Made by a program: the position numbers and the translations under genes. The notes beneath the pieces are model-generated. The model was not told the origin of the DNA and made no database searches. It worked only from the letters and a program-made list of their open reading frames with translations. From contig MU130012.1 in the NCBI GenBank assembly GCA_015039465.1, positions 76,765 through 140,764 on the forward strand: a stretch of DNA of 64,000 nucleotides, written 5' to 3'. Position 1 is the stretch's first letter, and each line of letters opens with the position of its first letter. Source of the DNA: Phlegmacium glaucopus (taxonomy: Eukaryota; Basidiomycota; Agaricomycetes; Agaricales; Cortinariaceae). Of the stretch, positions 19,660 through 30,902 are shown piece after piece.

Positions 19660-22205
19660 CACTGTCGGTTCAAAAAGTCCTCTGTTCATTTTGAATGCTG
19701 CTTTCCACTCGTCACCTTTCTTGATCCGGACATTGTTGTAACCTCTGAGGACATCGAACTTGGTGAAACAAGTTGCGCCTTTCAGTTTGTCCATAATTTC
19801 GGAGATCAAAGGTAGAGGGTAAGCATTTTTGACTGTGTGTTCATTCAGGTATCGGTAATCTTGGCAAGGTCGTAACTTTCCATCTTTCTTGGAGACGAAG
19901 AAGAAAGGAGATGCCATCAGTGATTTCGATTTTCGAATGTATCGTCGTTCGAGGTTTTCTTTGAGGAATTTGTCCAGTTCAATTTGTTCTTCCGGGGTGA
20001 GATTGTAATTCTTAAAGGATTTTGGTTCAAATCCAGGTTTCATCTCGATTTTGTGATCCCAGGGCTGTTTGTCAGGAAATCTGTCTGCTTTCTTTTCGTT
20101 GAATACATCAAGGAATTCGTGATATTCTTCTGGAGCCAGTTTTTCAACCGGAATATCTTCCTTTTTGTCGTATTTCTGCGCAAGTGTTTGAGATGCAGAG
20201 GTTTTTGCATTGATCCATATGTCGTCATCCATTTCGCCAGTAATAAAAGCAACGAGTAATGATAGTTCATCATTGTCGAGGGGGTTCAGTGTAGAATTCA
20301 TGTATTCTTCTTCGTCATCTTCATCTGTAACTGAAGATTTTGGGTACTTCAGGAATTCTTGTTTCGGGGTGTCCATATTCATTTTTCGCTTAAAGAAGCG
20401 CCGTTTGCCAGTGTCCATTTCTTCGTTTCTCCAGGAGAATGCTCCGGTTTTCCAATTGATTTCCGGGTTGGTTTCTTGTAACCAAGGGAATCCAAGGATA
20501 ATCTTCTGCTTTCCAAGTCCTGTGACTAAGAGTCGTTCCATTTTCCATTGTCCGTTTACAATAAGATCAAGATCAATGAATGTCTTGATAGTTCCGCGTT
20601 TGTTTGGTGTTCCATCTACGTTAAAGACCTTCAGTGGTTCATCCAGTTTTTCGATTTTGAATCCAGTTTTTCTTGCGTAATTCTGGTCAATAAACTTTCC
20701 TCCAGCTCCAGTGTCTATGAGTCCTTGGGTTTCGATGTCTTCCTTACTCGATGTCTGGTCTACAATAATGATTGGAACAGAGATTGAATTGTTCGTTATT
20801 GTAGCACTACAGACAGAGTAAATATCTAGACTGGGAGAGACTTGCATCAATAAAGCTCTCTGTTTTAAAAACCCTCGTCATCCGCCTGTTTGAAGAACTC
20901 CTCTTTGTCGTCTTCATCCATCTTTGCCATCAAGGCTCGGATGTGGGAGTGCAATTCTTTTCCCTTCATCTTCTTGATTTCGGGGACTTCTGGCTTCTTC
21001 TGCCAGGTCTTCATCGTGTTCTGGTTTGAATAAGAGGCTGTCTTCGTGCAGTCTCTGAATAAATGTCCGGGTTGTTTACATTTGAAACAGAGCCCTTTCC
21101 TCATCGCGTCGTTTTGTTCATCCATGGACATTGCATCCACATCCATTGCATTCAGATCTTTTTTCTGGAAGTTCCACTTCCTTCCCTGTGGGTTCGAGTT
21201 TTTATTTGTTTGACCAGTTTTGTTCTGGTTTGCGTTTCCTCAGGAAAAGGAGTTCATCATTCTCTTCCACTGATGGTCAAGGCGTGAAGCCCATTTGTAC
21301 CATCCAGCAATCGTGTTGGGGGGTTTTTCCAACGTCATAATTCTTCGTTTCAAAGAGGGGAGGATCGAGTCCTCAAATCGTTCAATGATTGCAATCTCGT
21401 CTTTGAGACCGCTCTTCTGGACCAAGATTTTGAATTGAGCGATATGCTCGTCGATCAAGGTCTTCTCCTGTCGGAGATATTTTAAATCATTTAGGGCATC
21501 GCCCTTCGTGTCATATTGTGCGAACGATTCTTCTAGGAGCTTGAAGAAGTTGATAATCATTCCGAAGTCTGGTCTGACTCTGAGGATTGTGTTATCGAAC
21601 ACATTCGCAACATATTCTTCCTTCCATGAGGCCACTTCGCCATCGTTGAGTAGAGAAAGTACAAAAGCGATCTTTTTCAAATTGTCATTGTAGATCCTGT
21701 CGTTTATTGTCAAGTAAAGTTTTGTTTCTAGGAGAAACTTCCTTAGTTCTTCTCTTTTCCCAGTAAAGGGCTTTGGCATATTGAGCTTGATTTCTTTTGC
21801 TTCATCGTGAGCATTCGGTGGGTTCATTGGTTGATCAACCATGTCTTCTGATTTTGGTGTCGGGGATCATGTCGGGGTTCAGTTTAGAAGTTCAGCAACT
21901 TCTTCTTCTGAATTCGTTTCGGGTGGAAAAGTCCACGCGTCGGGTTCTGTTCGGGTTTTGGTGGGATTGAAGAATGATTGGAATGGGTTAGATTCTTGTT
22001 GTGTAAAGTCGATCGGGTTTCTAGATGTGCTGAGTCTAGCAAGTGCCTCTTCTAGCGCTTCTTCTGTTGGTTCGTTTGTGGGTTCGGGAGGAGTAGAAAA
22101 GTCTCCTTCAGTATCGTTTGTAGAATGGGAAGACTGTGATAGTCTGTATGTCCCTCTTTTTCTGTTTCTTGAACTTGACGCCGTTGCTCAGAGGTTCGGG
22201 TGTTG
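19660..22205 (-). pseudogene. Ty3/Gypsy retrotransposon gag-pol, truncated in reverse transcriptase
   Basis: Read on the minus strand: a gag N-terminal region (about 22,205-21,840) with in-frame stops; the gag capsid-like region from ATG 21842 (KLNMPKPFTGKREELRKFL...) to a TGA at 21240-21242, after which the same frame continues; a CCHC zinc knuckle CFKCKQPGHLFRDC (about 21,070); and gag stop TAA at 20865-20867. Pol continues in the -1 frame with an aspartic protease (GLIDTGAGGKFID, about 20,700) and the start of reverse transcriptase (EKKADRFPDKQPWDHKIEM; SPFFFVSKKDGKLRPCQDYR; TKFDVLRGYNNVRIK). The alignment stops at NRGLFEPTVV near 19,660, before the YVDD active site. RNase H and integrase are missing. 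Dead element. Confidence 0.88.
20865..20874 (-). promoter_or_regulatory. Candidate -1 ribosomal frameshift site between gag and pol
   Basis: On the minus strand the gag frame ends GAG GGT TTT TAA. The seven bases G GGT TTT (20868-20874) fit the X XXY YYZ slippery pattern in the zero frame and sit directly before the gag stop. Slipping back one base continues as TTA AAA CAG into the protease frame. A stimulatory RNA structure was not tested. Confidence 0.6.
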
Positions 22206-22206
22206 A

Positions 22207-22780
22207 TCGGGTCTTTCACCAAGTTTCGACGTTCGGTTTCAGGTTCGTTTCATTTCGGGTATTCGCAAGTGTAGAAACTATGCGAGGTCGTGTAGACACC
22301 TAGTCTTTTGTTATGACTTCGAACAATTCAGGGTTACTGATCGTTAACAGTCGTCACTATGTCGGTTTCAAGTATCAATCTGTAGACTTGTGCTTTGTAG
22401 ACTTATAAAGGCCTAGAGCAGCGGTTGTCTTTGAGAGAGATGTAGAGTATAAGATCGTCTATTAAAGACTAGGTATAGAACAATGTACAAAGTACGTAGG
22501 TTTATATACAAAATGGGAAATGAAAGGCATGTGGTAAATGTATGTACAACATGTGTTCAACACATGTATGAAAAGTGAACCGTAACAGCATGTAGGTGAA
22601 ACAATAGACATCGCATGGAGTATGCATGTGTGATAATAGAAAATAAAATGAAAAGAGTGCGTACGCAGTGTGTATACAATCGTAACACATGTGCACAAGA
22701 GGAATGGAATGTGTCTCTCAGATACAAGCACTCTAAACATGTTTTACCAACTGCACCAATGTCCAAATTCTTAACACTAA
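22207..22780. other. Possible 5' LTR/leader of the Gypsy element; no gene seen
   Basis: Region upstream (minus strand) of gag. Contains TTTGTATATAAACC on the minus strand near 22,500, a possible TATA element. No repeat partner is present in the window, so LTR status is unproven. Confidence 0.35.
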
Positions 22781-23173
22781 CACAACCTATCTCACAAACA
22801 TGCCTCCATTCTTACACAACTTAGAACTGCACACACACCACTAGCCAAATACCTGTATTGTATTGGCAAAGCAGATTCACCTCTATGTCCCAACTGCCAC
22901 CAACACAACAAAACAGTCTTGCATTTCCTGATACAATGTCCAGCATACTTGGAACTACACATAGCATTACAAGCTAGGCTGGGACCTCTAGCACACAACA
23001 TCTCAAAACTGCTCAAACTCCAGCAGCACTTAAACCACTCCTTCAATACACCAAAACCACACAGAGATTTGTCCAACCAACAGCATAACAGCCAGCCCTC
23101 CAAATCATCATCTGTCACAACTGCGTTCAAACTTCAGCATCTGTTAAGGGATACTCATTGTATCTGCCCCTAG
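22781..23173 (+). pseudogene. C-terminal fragment of a non-LTR retrotransposon (LINE) protein
   Basis: Frame 2 is open from a TAA at 22778 to 23173. It carries the C-terminal zinc-binding region seen in fungal LINE polyproteins: HASILTQLRTAHTPLAKYLY, then SPLCPNCHQHNKTVLHFL, then QCPAY, giving a C-x2-C...H...C pattern. The body upstream (endonuclease, reverse transcriptase) is absent, as expected for a 5'-truncated insertion. The last 30 residues drift and probably include a frameshift. Confidence 0.75.
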
Positions 23174-23656
23174 GTACACTTAGCATTCATTATTACTTTC
23201 ACTTTACTCTATGATCATATTACATGCCACATTCCTGACCTACCCTTTATGGACACCTTCTTATTGTAGTAGTAGTTGACCCTTTGCCAATGACATTGTA
23301 ACCGATGTCAGTTCTATTCTTGGTATCTACCTCACCCTACCTTCTATTATGTACTAGCCATATGTAGTTGTATTAGCTCCCATGCATGTAGTATAAAGGT
23401 GTAAGGTGCTTATCAAAGATAGGCACCTTAGAATTCAACTTGATTCCCAGGTTCTACTCTCCTCTAACAGCATCCCATTCTCACCTTCACCCCATCCTTT
23501 ACAGATCCTTCAAGCAGTTGCCATAGTCCATTTACAGATTCATTATTATTATTATGGTAGATCACACTAGTGTATGTACTCTCTGACATATGGTTGTTGG
23601 CCACAATGGAGAATAAATAGGATTTAAAAAAATAAAAATAAAAATAAAAACAAAAC
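22781..23656 (+). mobile_element. 5'-truncated LINE with (AAAAT)n tail
   Basis: The LINE-like ORF fragment is followed by about 450 bp of noncoding DNA and then an A-rich tail AAAAAAATAAAAATAAAAATAAAAAC at 23,626-23,656, in the position and strand expected for target-primed reverse transcription. The target duplication was not identified. Confidence 0.65.
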
Positions 23657-23659
23657 ATA

Positions 23660-24590
23660 ACATGAGATAGTTGCTGAAGATTAGTATTAGTGATCTATAC
23701 ATTGAATATTTGGATTTTAAATTATAGTAAATCATCTAGTGTCATTCAAGAGAGGGTTACATATTTTTTGGTAGGATTTCACTGTTTGCTTGGATTTGGC
23801 TTGGATGAGGTTCTCCTTGCAAGCAGCCTGCATTTTCTGAGAGTTTTTTGGACTTTTTGTTGAAAATAATTTGTGTCAGCAAGTACAAACTTGTATGGCA
23901 CTTAGGAAACTTCTTAGGTGGCTATACGAGGGCAGGGACAAGCAATTGTATTGGTTCACACCAATGAGGAGTCCCCTCCTCACATTGGAGGATAGGACAT
24001 TTTGGACATATTGACATGTCTAGACATGTCTTACATAATCATTTAGATGGGGTTTTTGGCACAAGGAAACACAGACCTATTTTTCTCCACCACAACACAT
24101 TTTTTACATGTCAAACAAGTTGAGTTGCATTCAGTGAGCTGTACTTTAGGGAAGTGCTGCAGTGATTTTTTTTTGTTTGGGCTTGCAAGTTGTAGTTCTT
24201 GGGTGCTTCCTTCTTGAATCTATGCCCAGATAAATATAAACAATTTTGATTGGCAGCTTAATTTTACTGATATAGGTGCAAATGCATTCAAAAAATTGAT
24301 TTGCCATGAGTTGTGGTCAAGTCAGAGAGGACAAACAATGACAAACAGCCGGCTTCTTTGCATGCACTTCTCCAATTGTAGACTCAATCTCACGCGTCGC
24401 TTGATCACGTGCCTTGCTTGGCAATCATTGAATCAATTGGAGTAGTAAATATCTCAGGCACCAGGCTACAAAATCGCCGCTCAGTAACTCGGCAACGTTT
24501 CTGCTAAGGCTACCATAACAAGTATGTCAGATCACATAGTATTCCCGGTGAATGAGTATGAATTGCCTCTGCCTTAAAATTAAATTACTA
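23660..24590. other. No gene seen
   Basis: About 930 bp without a supported feature. Confidence 0.5.
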
Positions 24591-24598
24591 GGAAAATA

Positions 24599-25245
24599 CA
24601 AGGGGGCACCGGGATCAAAAAAAAATACCCGGGGTCGATTTATTTTTTAAGCCAACTTTGGGTGGACTAACTAACTTATGTAATCAGGCACACATCTATA
24701 TATGGCAATATGACGTCATCCTATCCTCACCTCCATGCTCGCTTGCCTCCCCTTGCCTCAGAAGACACCTCACAAGCAGTGCAAACCTAATTTTGGGGCT
24801 CCAACTCTAGGTATTAGAGGTGATACTAACATCTCAGGTAAGTAATGCAGCACAATCCTACAGTTACTTGATAATGTGGTACTTACCCACTGAGTTTCAC
24901 AGCCAGACTGATTACATTTGATTGTGCCACCTGATCAACCATCAAGTACCTGGGTGAAGGGATATTCAGTGCATTTCAAATTGCCTATAGATAGTAGATA
25001 CTGGTTGTAAATAGTGTGATCACCCATAAAATATGATGAATATTACAGTCTTATCTACCTACACCAGACCTATGCTACTAGAGAAACTCATTTCTGCACA
25101 TCTTATGCATGTAGTAAGGCCTTAATAGCTTCAAATTGATGTTTTAAACCCTTGTTCTGGTGAAGTCCTTTTTTTTTTTTCAGGGCCTCCAGCTGGACTA
25201 ACTAACCAGGTACCGGTCCGGCATTTCGATCCCGGTGCCCCCTTG
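24599..25245. mobile_element. hAT-like MITE, 647 bp, perfect 8-bp target duplication
   Basis: Begins CAAGGGGGCACCGGGATC and ends GATCCCGGTGCCCCCTTG (18-bp perfect TIR). GGAAAATA is duplicated at 24591-24598 and 25246-25253. Sub-terminal GGACTAACTAAC occurs near both ends (about 24,665 and 25,195), in the same orientation. No transposase. Confidence 0.92.
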
Positions 25246-25404
25246 GGAAAATATCGACGTACTTAAGCTGCGGCCACTATCACCTACATTGTTCTCATTT
25301 AACATGGACTAGAAATGAGCTGATCACGCCCCCACTCCTCTTGCGGAAGAAGCCATGGACTTGTACTTGGGCTGGTCAAATAACATTTATATCTCATGTG
25401 TACA

Positions 25405-25431
25405 AGGTCCAGTCCAGTCCAGTCCAGTCCA
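25405..25431. repeat. (GTCCA)n microsatellite
   Basis: Five units of GTCCA/CCAGT in a row. Confidence 0.9.
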
Positions 25432-26287
25432 ATTGCGCCTGGCTCCCCGTGGATCTGACACTCTCCAAATGTCACGGACTTAGAATCCTCTCAAACGTAT
25501 GCAGGATCTTTTATAGCACTCGGAAGCTTCACATGCCCAGGTTGTTCCGTACTTGCAATTGATTTACACCTGCAGATGTACTGACATTTTTATACATTGG
25601 GGCGCCGGTTTTAAATTTACTACAGCGCCTAACAAGCGCTTGTCAATCTCCTCTACCTTTGCGGTACCCTACATTTAATATCAAATTCTGTACTAGGCAT
25701 CTGTTGCGCGGATCATGGGTTATTACCCCATATCTAATATGCATACAGAACTGACCGCTACTTGTATCTCGTTTCCCCATGATCTAAGATCCCAAGTATG
25801 TATCATGATGCAGTGGTTTCAACCATGTGGATCCATATCACCTGTTACTCCACCGTCCAGGTCAGTACCAGGCCAAGGCAATATTAAGTTCAAATCCCGA
25901 AACTGATAAAACAGATTTACAATCTCCTTCGAGTTGCTAGAGGTGATATACGGCCCTAATGAAAGCGCGACCCTTAATATGGATCCTTGTCAACAGAGAT
26001 TAACAGTTACACGACATAGTTACATTGAGTCCAACACTTTGAGAAGACACCCCATATTCCAGAAGAACAAGAAAGTTCCATCTCCGTATTCCTCGCACTA
26101 TAACCAACTTCGTCGGCGGAAGCAGGGATGTAGTCGTCAACAGGAAAGTGTTCAAGCGTATCACAGAAACCTATTGCCCACCTAGACGATAAGGGTAATA
26201 TATATATAAGCTACCGTTTCGAGAGAATCATGATACGCAATGCAGATAAGAAGAACGCGATATATATTCATAGTTGATAATTTCAAA

Positions 26288-26881
26288 TTAGAAATTACGA
26301 CAACCTCCCTCATTTGAAAGGTTAGGCGAACCGTAGGATGAGCTGATTTTACGAGATATGATAAGCAAATCCAACGGTTCCCAAGGACGAGTTTCATTAT
26401 TATACACACGTCGCTGGAGACTCAGATAACCCCTGACATAAGTGAGAGGACGGCGAAATTGGGCAACTTTTGTCAACGTATTGACATCGGGATTAGAGCC
26501 CAGTCCGGACAAATTGAGACTTCCTTCGAAAAAGGTCGGGACCATGTTCAGACATACATGCATCTGGGCAGGAAATTTTTGGCGACCATCAAGACAATGT
26601 ACTTGTACGCGGATTCGAGCGCTCATCGCTCAGCGGGTGAGGGTCGTAATATTTTGCAGATTTTTGAGAGTCGGGTAAACACGGAAAATTGGTTGTTTGG
26701 TCATGTGTGAGGGACTTTTGATAGTCATTTCGATATTTTTAGCGTCATTGCCATCAGACAGATTGACACACAGGTAATGGACTTGGAACAAATCCCTGTT
26801 CTTCGTTGAGGAAGAAGGTTGGTGTAGGCGGATTTCAACTTGAGGGTCGATGGTGCTATGATCACTTACGTGTATCGACAT
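26288..26881 (-). CDS. Unrecognised protein, 3' part of a spliced minus-strand gene
   Basis: Two open stretches in the same minus frame (26,881-26,633 and 26,626-26,288) look protein-like: SDGNDAKNIEMTIKSP, then PAQMHVCLNMVPTFFEGSL, then WEPLDLLIISRKI, ending at TAA 26288. They are separated by a TGA at 26630-26632. A 54-bp GT-AG intron from about 26,678 (GTGTTTACCC) to 26,625 (CGCTGAG) would remove the stop, so the gene need not be broken. Further open sequence at 26,929-27,210 may hold upstream exons, but I could not join them with confidence. No domain recognised. Confidence 0.4.
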
Positions 26882-27924
26882 GAGGTCTTGAGGCTCTCCG
26901 GTTCACCCCATTCACTGTGAAATCGAGTTTATAGTTCTGCTGTGCAGCCGTGCACCACACCTGCGCTTTTCAGAAGGAAAGTTGAAGTAACTCTAGCCGT
27001 GGTATGAAGATTCCGGCGAATTCGAAGCGATGTTGACACCGAGTTTACTGAAGCTATGAGACGTAGAAGAATCCTGGTCCACGGAATAGATGAGGCGATT
27101 CGTTCGTACTCAGTCCGGACTGGGTTTCGTGTGAGATAAATTTGAGGGCATCGGTCTTGAAAAGAATAGGACAGTTGTTGTACTATGATGGATGGATTTA
27201 AATTCAGCAAGCTCTGTCACCAAAGTCAGATGTAAGCTTCAATGAAAGGTCCGGTAATGCATACCGCACTTATATATGGCCCCTAAGTGTCCACATCCTA
27301 GTACTCGGTACTCTCAAGTCAGTTCCGAGTCGTCGACTGCCGAGTCAGATATCAACCAATGTTCCGTGACTTCAGTCACATTGCCCCATTACTTAAGTAC
27401 CAGCGACGCTCTCACCATTTGTGTGCAACACCAACCCTCCAAGGTCGCTGCTCCTCCATATCGATATCGTCTTTGATTGAACACGGCGTTAATCCGCACA
27501 GAAACCCCGGATAACCCCTCTCATCCTGTACTACCAATGATTGATGATCGTCTTGGATGACAGAACTCCACTCCAATAGAGAACAAAAGGAAGGACTTTT
27601 CGAAATGGAAATTCTCCCTGGAATGAATGGATGAAACAGCCACCTTATCTTGACGTTCTTTTCGAAAATTTCAGTGGTTCTTTACCTTACCCGAGTTACC
27701 CCTGTATGCAATCCATATTGTTGTCTTTAAAAGTACATGGCGCAATTGACGCTGTGTAATGGAACCAGAAAATTTCCTCCCGGGACCGAACCCCATTTTT
27801 CCTGTGCATCCATTTCAAAATCCTTACTTTGTGGATAATCGAACATCAGCGGACATAGGGAGGAGGGAACTTGGGATTGGGGGTTAATGGCCTAATATGG
27901 TGAGATCCAACCGTTGTTAACGTA

Positions 27925-27992
27925 TATTGTCCTATCAATGATACGTATTGTTCTATCAATGATACATAGTGTTGTTCTATCAATGATTTTGT
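27925..27992. repeat. Three-unit tandem repeat, about 21 bp
   Basis: TGTYCTATCAATGATAC recurs three times with small changes between 27,925 and 27,992. Confidence 0.8.
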
Positions 27993-28367
27993 TGTCCTTG
28001 AGCAACATTATCAATTGCGTATCCATTCGTGATTACAATGAAAAATTGACAACGAAAACTTTATGGTGTCCGACTGATTCGGGATACAAAAAGTGTGGCG
28101 GTTTTTCCATTTCAAGTTTCTGGATTTAGAAACTTCCTTCAATGGCGGTACCACACCAATGGAAGCTGTGATATAGGGCGGTACGATAATGCCAGTGGTT
28201 ACAAAACATCCAGCTCAGTTCAATCCAGTCTTACCCTTCAGTGTGATAGCAAATCTAAGAGTGTGGGATCCCGGGTGTTCCGCCGCATGATAGGCAGTTG
28301 CCACTGCCACGAGCTGCCACCTACCACAGCTTGCCACACGCAGTGCCAGTGCTCCGATCTCGGTGAA

Positions 28368-28436
28368 ATGTTTATTAGTAATAGTAATATTACTAATAAT
28401 ACTACTAATATTACCAATAAATTACTAATAAATCGG
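28368..28436. repeat. (TAATA/TTAC)n AT-rich simple repeat
   Basis: Degenerate ATTACTAATA units over about 65 bp. Confidence 0.8.
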
Positions 28437-28649
28437 GCCAAATCCATCCCGGAAAAATATAAATATATATTGCACTGCCACCGCACCCAAAGTCTCCTCC
28501 GCGGCAAGGACAGAGTACTGACTGAGTGTTTTCAAGAGCCGGTTGGGTGAAGCACAGGCTGATCTTCAGAACAAAATGCTTGTAAGATAATTGCGCTGTT
28601 GCGACGATTATCATAATTTTCCTCTTGCTTTATTACATATATATATATA

Positions 28650-29094
28650 CAGTTGACTCCGTCCGAGTCGTAACCCATGCTCCTCCGTGGACATTAAAAA
28701 CCATGGGTTTCCACAGAGTATGGAAGTTATGTGGTACTTCTGGTAGCTTGTGGATGCTCAGAACCATGGTTTAGCACCGGTTATAGGTTATGACAAGTAT
28801 GGGTAACGGGTTGTGGCAGAGTATACATAAAGTTACAAGGAACTGTCGAAGTAAGATATCGATAATATCGGATGTTGGAAGGGTCGATGGGGACGGATAC
28901 AAATTGCCCAGCCATCCTTAAATTTCCAAGTATACAGTTGACTCTGTCATAATCCATACTACTTGTCAAAGTTGTCATAACCAATAACCGGATAACCCAT
29001 GGTTTTTTGAGCGTCCACCGGCTACCAGAAGTACCCTCATACTCTGTGAAAATCGATGGTTTTTGATGTTCACAGAGGAGTATGGAGTCAACTA
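28650..29094. mobile_element. Tc1/mariner-like MITE, 445 bp, TA target
   Basis: Left end TA-CAGTTGACTCCGTCC, right end GGAGTCAACTA-TA. Inverted similarity continues for about 120 bp through AACCATGG, CACAGAGTATG and GGTACTTCTGGTAGC blocks. TA flanks both sides (28648-28649, 29095-29096), and a CAGT start is usual for pogo/Fot1-type mariner elements. A third copy of the terminal word (TACAGTTGACTCTGTC) lies inside at about 28,933. No ORF. Confidence 0.75.
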
Positions 29095-29462
29095 TACATT
29101 GAAGCACTGTCAAAAAAAAAACTAACCTTGTGTTCGTCAAAATTTTAGAGCCTCCTCAGTGTCCTTTGAAATTTTACCTTTCGTTCTATGCAAATAGATC
29201 ATAGCGCCACCGATCCCCACCAGTAATGTGTCAGTAAAAGATTTTCTTTATAAATACCATTTATGTATGTATCCCCTAAAAACTTTTGATCGCCAAAAAC
29301 CTTGTTACGGTATTCATAATTCATCGGTCAATTTCAAATGAAGGCTGAGCAATCGTAACCGCTCGAAACCGTACCTGTCGGGGGTTTAAACAACAGCCAA
29401 AAGCTGTCAAAAGACCTACACTGTCGACGGCACGGCATACGACGGTTTATATTCGACGGGTA

Positions 29463-29503
29463 GGCGCCCTCATATCTCTCTCTACTGAGATTTGAGGGGC
29501 GCC
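29463..29503. repeat. Imperfect GC-rich hairpin
   Basis: GGCGCCC-TCATATCTC faces GAGATTTGAGGGGCGCC across an 8-base loop. Could fold as RNA or cruciform; no neighbouring gene to link it to. Confidence 0.5.
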
Positions 29504-30293
29504 CACGGCGAAACGAATATATTTTGATTATTTAGGTGCCTCAAAATGATTTCAAGCGCTTTAAAGATTTCCCTTGAGTAAGGACAGGCGGAGTTTTAAA
29601 TACTACGCCACCTCCGCCACCTCCACCATCACCACTAGTCGTACGCTACTAGTACTAAGACTCGCGCTGGTGCACAGTTGGTGCACTCCATCCACTATTA
29701 ATACTCCCCATCTTTGATTTCCCTATTGTTGTAAACATGAATCCTACGCCACCTTAGAAAGTTGATTTTCCCTCGAGATCAAAAGCTTCGTCGTTCGTAA
29801 CAGTCCTGGTTTCTACTTTCTGTTGACATCATTACACATATATCTTTCCTTTTGTGCCTAAACCTACATATCGACGAACGTCGTTTCTTCACTGATCATG
29901 TGACGACTGGCTGACGGCAAATACATGCCGTCGAAGTTAACAGCTCCATGTACGGTAATAAATAACTCCGTTTTCAATGGATTGCACCCGTAAACTATAA
30001 GGCCTTGAATGGTCTGAAACCCTTCAAGTCAGTCATCCATCGGTCATCCATCCACCGGTCGGTCCTTCGTAGGCCGAAATTGACTTTCATCTATCATTCT
30101 CGACAATCACTAACCTTCACTAACTTACTGTAAACTTTTGAGTAGACATTGTAATGTAACCTGGACATGTTATATTCCATAATAAGTACTTTTGTAAACA
30201 ATGGAGATTTGAGGTTGAGTTGACAAAGTTGGGATTAGCCAAATTTGGAAATCCAGTTTTCCCACCCCTTGTGAGAATGCAACGACCTACATC

Positions 30294-30894
30294 AGGACCC
30301 CTGAATATACCCTCAGATCCCGTATCCGAAAAGTCAAAATTTTTCCAATTTTTATCCGGACAGTTTTGGCCAATTTCTAACTATGGCTATTTCTATTTGT
30401 TTTCGCTCGGGGGGGCCCTGCGGGGCCTCAAGAGCACCTGTATAAGTAAAAAGAAGTAACTTAAATGAAAAGAATATAAAATCCATTATATATGCTAATT
30501 TTCTATAAATTTAAGCTACTCCTCGTCTTCTTCAGGGGTCTTCTTCTCTCCTGCAAGAGCTTTCAAGGCTTCGAAGACCTAGAGTAAGGCCTGAGTAAGG
30601 CCTATAGTAAGGTATAAGGAACAACATAAATGTTTCACAAATGTCTTTGGATTAGTCTTGCTGTAGAAAAATTTGATCATCAAGTCTGGTGTTCGAATCC
30701 TCATGCACACATTTTTTATCCGGAATCGGCCCTGGGTTAATTCGGTCAGCCCAATTTCTATCCGGAATATTACCCCCGGGTTTCCCCAAAATTTTTGAAA
30801 AATCTATCCGGACAGCGCTAAGGCATGGCAACTTTTTTGGCCAATTTCTATCCGGATCTGGGAACAGGGATCTGAGGGTATATTCAGGGGTCCT
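30294..30894. mobile_element. hAT-like MITE, 601 bp, perfect 8-bp target duplication
   Basis: Left end AGGACCCCTGAATATACC and right end its inverted copy, with similarity for about 27 bp and further inverted blocks (TATCCGGA, GGCCAATTTCTA). CCTACATC is duplicated at 30286-30293 and 30895-30902. The interior holds several TATCCGGA units. Non-autonomous. Confidence 0.9.
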
Positions 30895-30902
30895 CCTACA
30901 TC

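Noticed and set aside
20210..20680. 156-codon open frame (+)
   Set aside because: Shadow of the protease and reverse transcriptase region on the minus strand.
21841..22206. 121-codon open frame (+) opposite the gag N-terminus
   Set aside because: The minus-strand reading gives a better coding picture (Pro/Glu-rich gag leader continuous with gag apart from TGA codons); the plus frame is its shadow.
28095..28550. 151-codon open frame (+)
   Set aside because: Runs through AT-rich simple repeat (Asn/Ile/Thr runs) and a TGCCAC-rich stretch; no motif.
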